A stretch of DNA of 32,257 nt from Reyranella sp. GTDB lineage: Bacteria > Pseudomonadota > Alphaproteobacteria > Reyranellales > Reyranellaceae. This document shows positions 29,328 through 32,257 of this stretch, in pieces. Position 1 is the stretch's first letter; each line of letters opens with the position of its first letter. Both the position numbers and the translations under genes were made by a program. The DNA is taken from NCBI GenBank assembly GCA_022844015.1, contig JALHMO010000077.1, positions 1-32,257 of the forward strand. Reading direction: 5' to 3'. Below the pieces are notes generated by a model. It ran no database searches and was not told the origin of the DNA. It saw only the letters and a program-made list of their open reading frames with translations.

Positions 29328-31067
29328 CTACCCCGCCGTCGACTGCAACGCCCGCCGCGCCAGCAGTCGCACCACCAGGTAGCCGCCGATCACCAGCGCG
29401 GTCTGGATCAGGGCGAGGACCGAGCCCGCCTCCTGGCGGCCGGTGACGGTCCACAGGAAGATGTCGACCGACAGCATGCGCACGCCCGGCCCGGCGAGCA
29501 GGACCACGGTGTCGAGCACGCGCACGGCGATCACGAACAGCAGGATCCAGGCGCCGACCACCGCCGGCCGCAGGAGCGGCAGCCAGATGCGCAGGAAGGT
29601 CCTGATCCAAGAGCCGCCGTGCACGCGCGCCGACTCCTCGAGCTCGGCGCTGAGCTGGACCATGGTGCTGGTGAAGAAGCGCGAGGCGACCGGCAGGCCT
29701 CGCGCCACGAGGGCCAGGATCACGACCCACAGCGTGCCGTAGATCGGCAGCCAGACGAAAGCCCACAGGAAGCCCAGGCTCATCACCAGGCCGGGGATCG
29801 CCCACGGCGCCCAGGCCAGGATGTCGAGCGCCAGGCGGCCGCGCCACGCCGTGCGCGTCACCACATAGGAGATGAAGAGCGACATGACGACGCCCAGGCT
29901 CGCCGCCACGGCGCCGACGATCAGCGTGTCGGTGATCGAGCGCAGCACGTCCTCGCGGCCGAGCGCGCTCTTCCAGTGGGTCGTGGTGAACATCTCCCAG
30001 CTGATGAAGCCGCTCAGCTCCATGAACGAGTTCAGCAGCAGGACGACGAACGGCAGGGCGCCGAAGACGACGAAGAAGGCGAGGATGGCGGCGAAGGCGA
30101 TCCAGCGGCCGAAGCCGAGATCCATGGGCTGGGCCTTGAAGCCGCGGCCCGACACCGTCGTGTAGGCGCGGCCCCGCAGCAGCCGCCATTGCACCACGAT
30201 CAGGCTGCCGGTCAGCGCCAGCAGGATCAGCGCCAGCACCATGGCAGCGCCGAAATTGGCGACATGGCCGCCGTAGGCGAGATCGTAGATTCGCGTGGTG
30301 AGCACGAAGATGTTGGCGGGCGTGCCGAGCAGCTGCGGCAGCTCGAACGATTCCATCGCCACCACGAAGGACAGGATGCCCGACGCGAGGAGCGCCGGCA
30401 GGAGCAACGGGAAGTTGATGCGCCACAGGGTGCGCCAGGCGCTGGCGCCGGCCATGCGCGCGGCCTCCTCGAGCGTGGCGTCCATGGCGAGCATTGCCGG
30501 GTGGATGAACAGGAACAGCACCGACGCCGAACGCACCGCGCCCAGGACGATCAGGCCACCGTAGGAATAGACGTCGATCAGGCCTTCGCCGCCCGGAATG
30601 ACCGCACCAAGCCATTGGTTGAGCATGCCGACGTTGGGCGCGCCGAGCAGCATCCAGGCCAGCACCCACGGCAGCTCGGGCAGGAAGAACATGAAGACGA
30701 GCAGCCCTTCGAGCAGGCGCTTGCCCGGCGTGTTGGTGCGCGCGATGCACCACGCGAAGGCGGCCGCCAGCGCCAGCGCCAGCAGGGTGCGCGGGATGGC
30801 GATGCCCAGGCTGGTCAGCAGGACCTCCCAGGTGGCACGGTCCGACAGCACGGCGCGCCAGTGCTCGAAGGTGATCGTGCCGGGCTGGCCGGGGGCGGCG
30901 CTCCACAGCGTGCCGAACACCACCATGCCCAGCGGATAGACCACCAGGAGCGCGACCAGCACGGTGAGGCCGAACGGCAGCCACGCTTCGAGGCGCGGGC
31001 CGCGCCGCCGGGCGGGCGGGTGGGCCTCCTCCGCGCCGCCGGCGAGCGAGCTTTCCGCCGAGGTCAT
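29328..31067 (-). CDS. ABC importer, fused double permease (iron(III)/spermidine type)
   Basis: A 579-residue integral membrane protein made of two homologous permease halves, about 12 membrane segments. Each half has the cytoplasmic EAA loop that docks the ATPase: EEAARMAGASAWRTLWRINF in the first half and EESARVHGGSWIRTFLRIWL in the second. This fused FbpB/ThiP-like layout is typical of importers for ferric iron, thiamine, phosphonates, sulfate-like anions or small organics. The ATG at 31067 begins only 3 bp after the stop of the binding-protein gene, so they form an operon. No ATP-binding subunit gene is seen in the window: downstream is a 582-bp gap, so it should lie beyond 32257 or elsewhere. 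The substrate is not identifiable. Confidence 0.9.
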   Translation of the reverse strand: MTSAESSLAGGAEEAHPPARRRGPRLEAWLPFGLTVLVALLVVYPLGMVVFGTLWSAAPGQPGTITFEHWRAVLSDRATWEVLLTSLGIAIPRTLLALALAAAFAWCIARTNTPGKRLLEGLLVFMFFLPELPWVLAWMLLGAPNVGMLNQWLGAVIPGGEGLIDVYSYGGLIVLGAVRSASVLFLFIHPAMLAMDATLEEAARMAGASAWRTLWRINFPLLLPALLASGILSFVVAMESFELPQLLGTPANIFVLTTRIYDLAYGGHVANFGAAMVLALILLALTGSLIVVQWRLLRGRAYTTVSGRGFKAQPMDLGFGRWIAFAAILAFFVVFGALPFVVLLLNSFMELSGFISWEMFTTTHWKSALGREDVLRSITDTLIVGAVAASLGVVMSLFISYVVTRTAWRGRLALDILAWAPWAIPGLVMSLGFLWAFVWLPIYGTLWVVILALVARGLPVASRFFTSTMVQLSAELEESARVHGGSWIRTFLRIWLPLLRPAVVGAWILLFVIAVRVLDTVVLLAGPGVRMLSVDIFLWTVTGRQEAGSVLALIQTALVIGGYLVVRLLARRALQSTAG

Positions 31068-31070
31068 CCG

Positions 31071-32183
31071 CTATTTCTTGAGGCCCGCCGCCTTCAGGTA
31101 TGGCTCGGCCTTGGCCGACCATTCGAAGAACAGCTTCGAGCCGAACTCGTAGGTGTCGGGGTTGTTGGGGAACGGCTTGGCGGTGGCGAAATGTGCCAGC
31201 TCGGGAATCCTGGGCGTGACGTCCTTGCGGATGAACGGGCCGCCGGGATCGTCGGCACTGATCTGCTGCGCCGATTTGGTCAGGAAGTAGTTCATGAACA
31301 CGCGGGCGGCGTTGGGATGCGGCGCGTCCTTCAAGAGGTTCATGCCGCCGAATAGCAGCATCACGCCGTCCTCGGGCACCACCAGCCGGAAGGGATGCGG
31401 CTTGGGCAGCTTCCAGATGTCGGCCGCGCCGACCTGGGTGGGATGGATGAAGATGCCGTACTCGCCGCGCGCGATCTGCTTGGGCGCCTCGATCTCGGCG
31501 CGGGTCAGCGCCTTAACGTTGTCGATCACCTTGCGCAGGTAGTCGTCGCCGTAGGCCTTCCAGCCATAGGCCGCCCAGCGCGAGCCGGGCGACGGCCCGA
31601 TCGGCTCGGACAGCACGATCAGGCCCTTGAACTTCGGGTCCTCGAGATCCTTGTAGCTGTTCGGGCCGCGCTCGGGCGGGCACAGCCGGTTGTTGACCAG
31701 GATGAAGTAGCCGCCGCAGGTGATCATCAGCGTGTGGCCGTTGCCGGCCTTGACGTCGACCAGCGGGTCGAGGATCCACGGCACGCCGGGCTCCACCGCC
31801 GCCGGCAAGGTGCCGAACGGCTGGTCGAGGCCGCGCGCGGCCAGACGGCGATTCTCCGGGCTACCGGAGGAGCGGATGTCGATGCTGGCCTTGCCGGCGG
31901 CGCGCTCGGCGTTCCAGCGCGCCTCGAAATCGCCAGTGCGGCCCGGCGCCAGCTCGACCTTGATGCCGTAGAGCTTCTCGAACTCGCGCGCCTGCCGCTG
32001 GGTCGCATCGCCCGGTGCGCCGAAGAACGACCACACGAGCAGCCCCTCCTTCTTGGCCGCGGCGACGACCTGATCCCACGACCCCGTCGTCCCCTGGGCG
32101 CGCGCCGGCGAGCCGGCCGCCGCCCCCAGCGCGCCGAGCCCGAGGACCGAGCCCATCTGCGCCAGCGTCTGTCTGCGTTTCAT
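31071..32183 (-). CDS. ABC importer periplasmic substrate-binding protein
   Basis: A 370-residue binding protein of the extracellular solute-binding family with Fbp-like fold. It starts with a twin-arginine-like signal (MKRRQTLAQMGSVLGLGALG, cleavage after PARA near residue 29), then the typical WDQVVAAAKKEGLLVWSF and EKLYGIKVEL. Later DPKFKGLIVLSEP and YGIFIHPTQVGA are typical of iron/organic-anion binders of this family. The ATG at 32183 with GGAGG upstream is preferred over 32210 because it directly precedes the Arg-Arg signal. It is the first gene of the operon with the double permease. There is no clear promoter motif in the 74 bp to the window edge. Confidence 0.9.
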   Translation of the reverse strand: MKRRQTLAQMGSVLGLGALGAAAGSPARAQGTTGSWDQVVAAAKKEGLLVWSFFGAPGDATQRQAREFEKLYGIKVELAPGRTGDFEARWNAERAAGKASIDIRSSGSPENRRLAARGLDQPFGTLPAAVEPGVPWILDPLVDVKAGNGHTLMITCGGYFILVNNRLCPPERGPNSYKDLEDPKFKGLIVLSEPIGPSPGSRWAAYGWKAYGDDYLRKVIDNVKALTRAEIEAPKQIARGEYGIFIHPTQVGAADIWKLPKPHPFRLVVPEDGVMLLFGGMNLLKDAPHPNAARVFMNYFLTKSAQQISADDPGGPFIRKDVTPRIPELAHFATAKPFPNNPDTYEFGSKLFFEWSAKAEPYLKAAGLKK

Positions 32184-32257
32184 GGTCTGCCTCCAATGAT
32201 GATGGGCCACTCCGTGGCGCTCGTGCTCTTGCGGACCGCGAGGGTCTCGCTCGCTCA

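Noticed and set aside
29166..31355. 729-codon plus-strand frame antisense to the permease
   Set aside because: Low-complexity His/Gln/Arg/Asp-rich translation typical of antisense frames of membrane-protein genes.

Overview
This is a 32 kb chromosomal window of about two-thirds GC from what is probably a free-living alphaproteobacterium. The supporting signs are third-position G/C bias in every gene, a perfect FNR/FixK box, EcfG-like promoter candidates, a dispersed palindromic repeat of a kind I associate with Rhizobiales and Reyranella-like genomes, and a mosaic of small operons with TetR, CadC-type, VOC, HpaB and binding-protein ABC genes. The genus is inference only. I saw no rRNA, tRNA, CRISPR array, transposase or phage gene.

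Layout, left to right. Positions 1-5657 (+) hold the 3' end of a lipoxygenase gene and, 18 bp later, a 1710-residue signalling protein (Ser/Thr kinase, AAA-type ATPase, helical repeat region, GAF, class III nucleotide cyclase). Positions 5727-7815 hold a DUF1445 putative hydro-lyase (-), a GNAT acetyltransferase (+) and a VOC protein (-). Positions 8013-10294 (+) hold a class III PLP enzyme whose stop overlaps the start of an APH-fold kinase. This pair resembles the kinase plus phospho-lyase pairs that degrade amino alcohols such as hydroxylysine or ethanolamine. Positions 10295-10664 contain no gene but hold a strong hairpin, a long inverted-repeat element and a terminator.

Positions 10665-14022 form a stress cluster: a YflT-like general stress protein and an EF-hand secreted protein (-), divergent from a large-subunit KatE catalase (+). 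Positions 14035-17256 hold an MBL-fold hydrolase and a TetR regulator (-), divergent from an HpaB-type flavin monooxygenase (+). A 29-bp palindromic operator lies between the TetR gene and hpaB. At 17461-17661 there is a tiny gene for a double-glycine-leader peptide. Its ribosome binding site can be locked in an 11-bp stem by the segment starting 60 nt upstream of its start codon.

Positions 17775-18848 (-) encode a ferritin-like di-iron protein with an FNR-type box upstream. Positions 19106-21281 hold a CadC-like winged-helix/TPR regulator (-) divergent from a small secreted protein, with an inverted repeat between them. Positions 21360-24059 (-) encode a 14-TPR / glycosyltransferase-like / DUF6165 fusion. 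Positions 24292-25533 (+) encode an amidohydrolase. Positions 25746-28745 (-) encode an autotransporter whose passenger carries both DTG motifs of a pepsin-type aspartic peptidase. Positions 29328-32183 (-) encode an ABC importer binding protein and a fused double permease, with no ATPase in the window.

The most unusual items are the aspartic-peptidase-like autotransporter, the orphan double-glycine peptide with its masked ribosome binding site, the kinase/phospho-lyase-like pair, and the lipoxygenase gene coupled to a kinase-ATPase-cyclase whose substrate-selecting cyclase residues are non-canonical.
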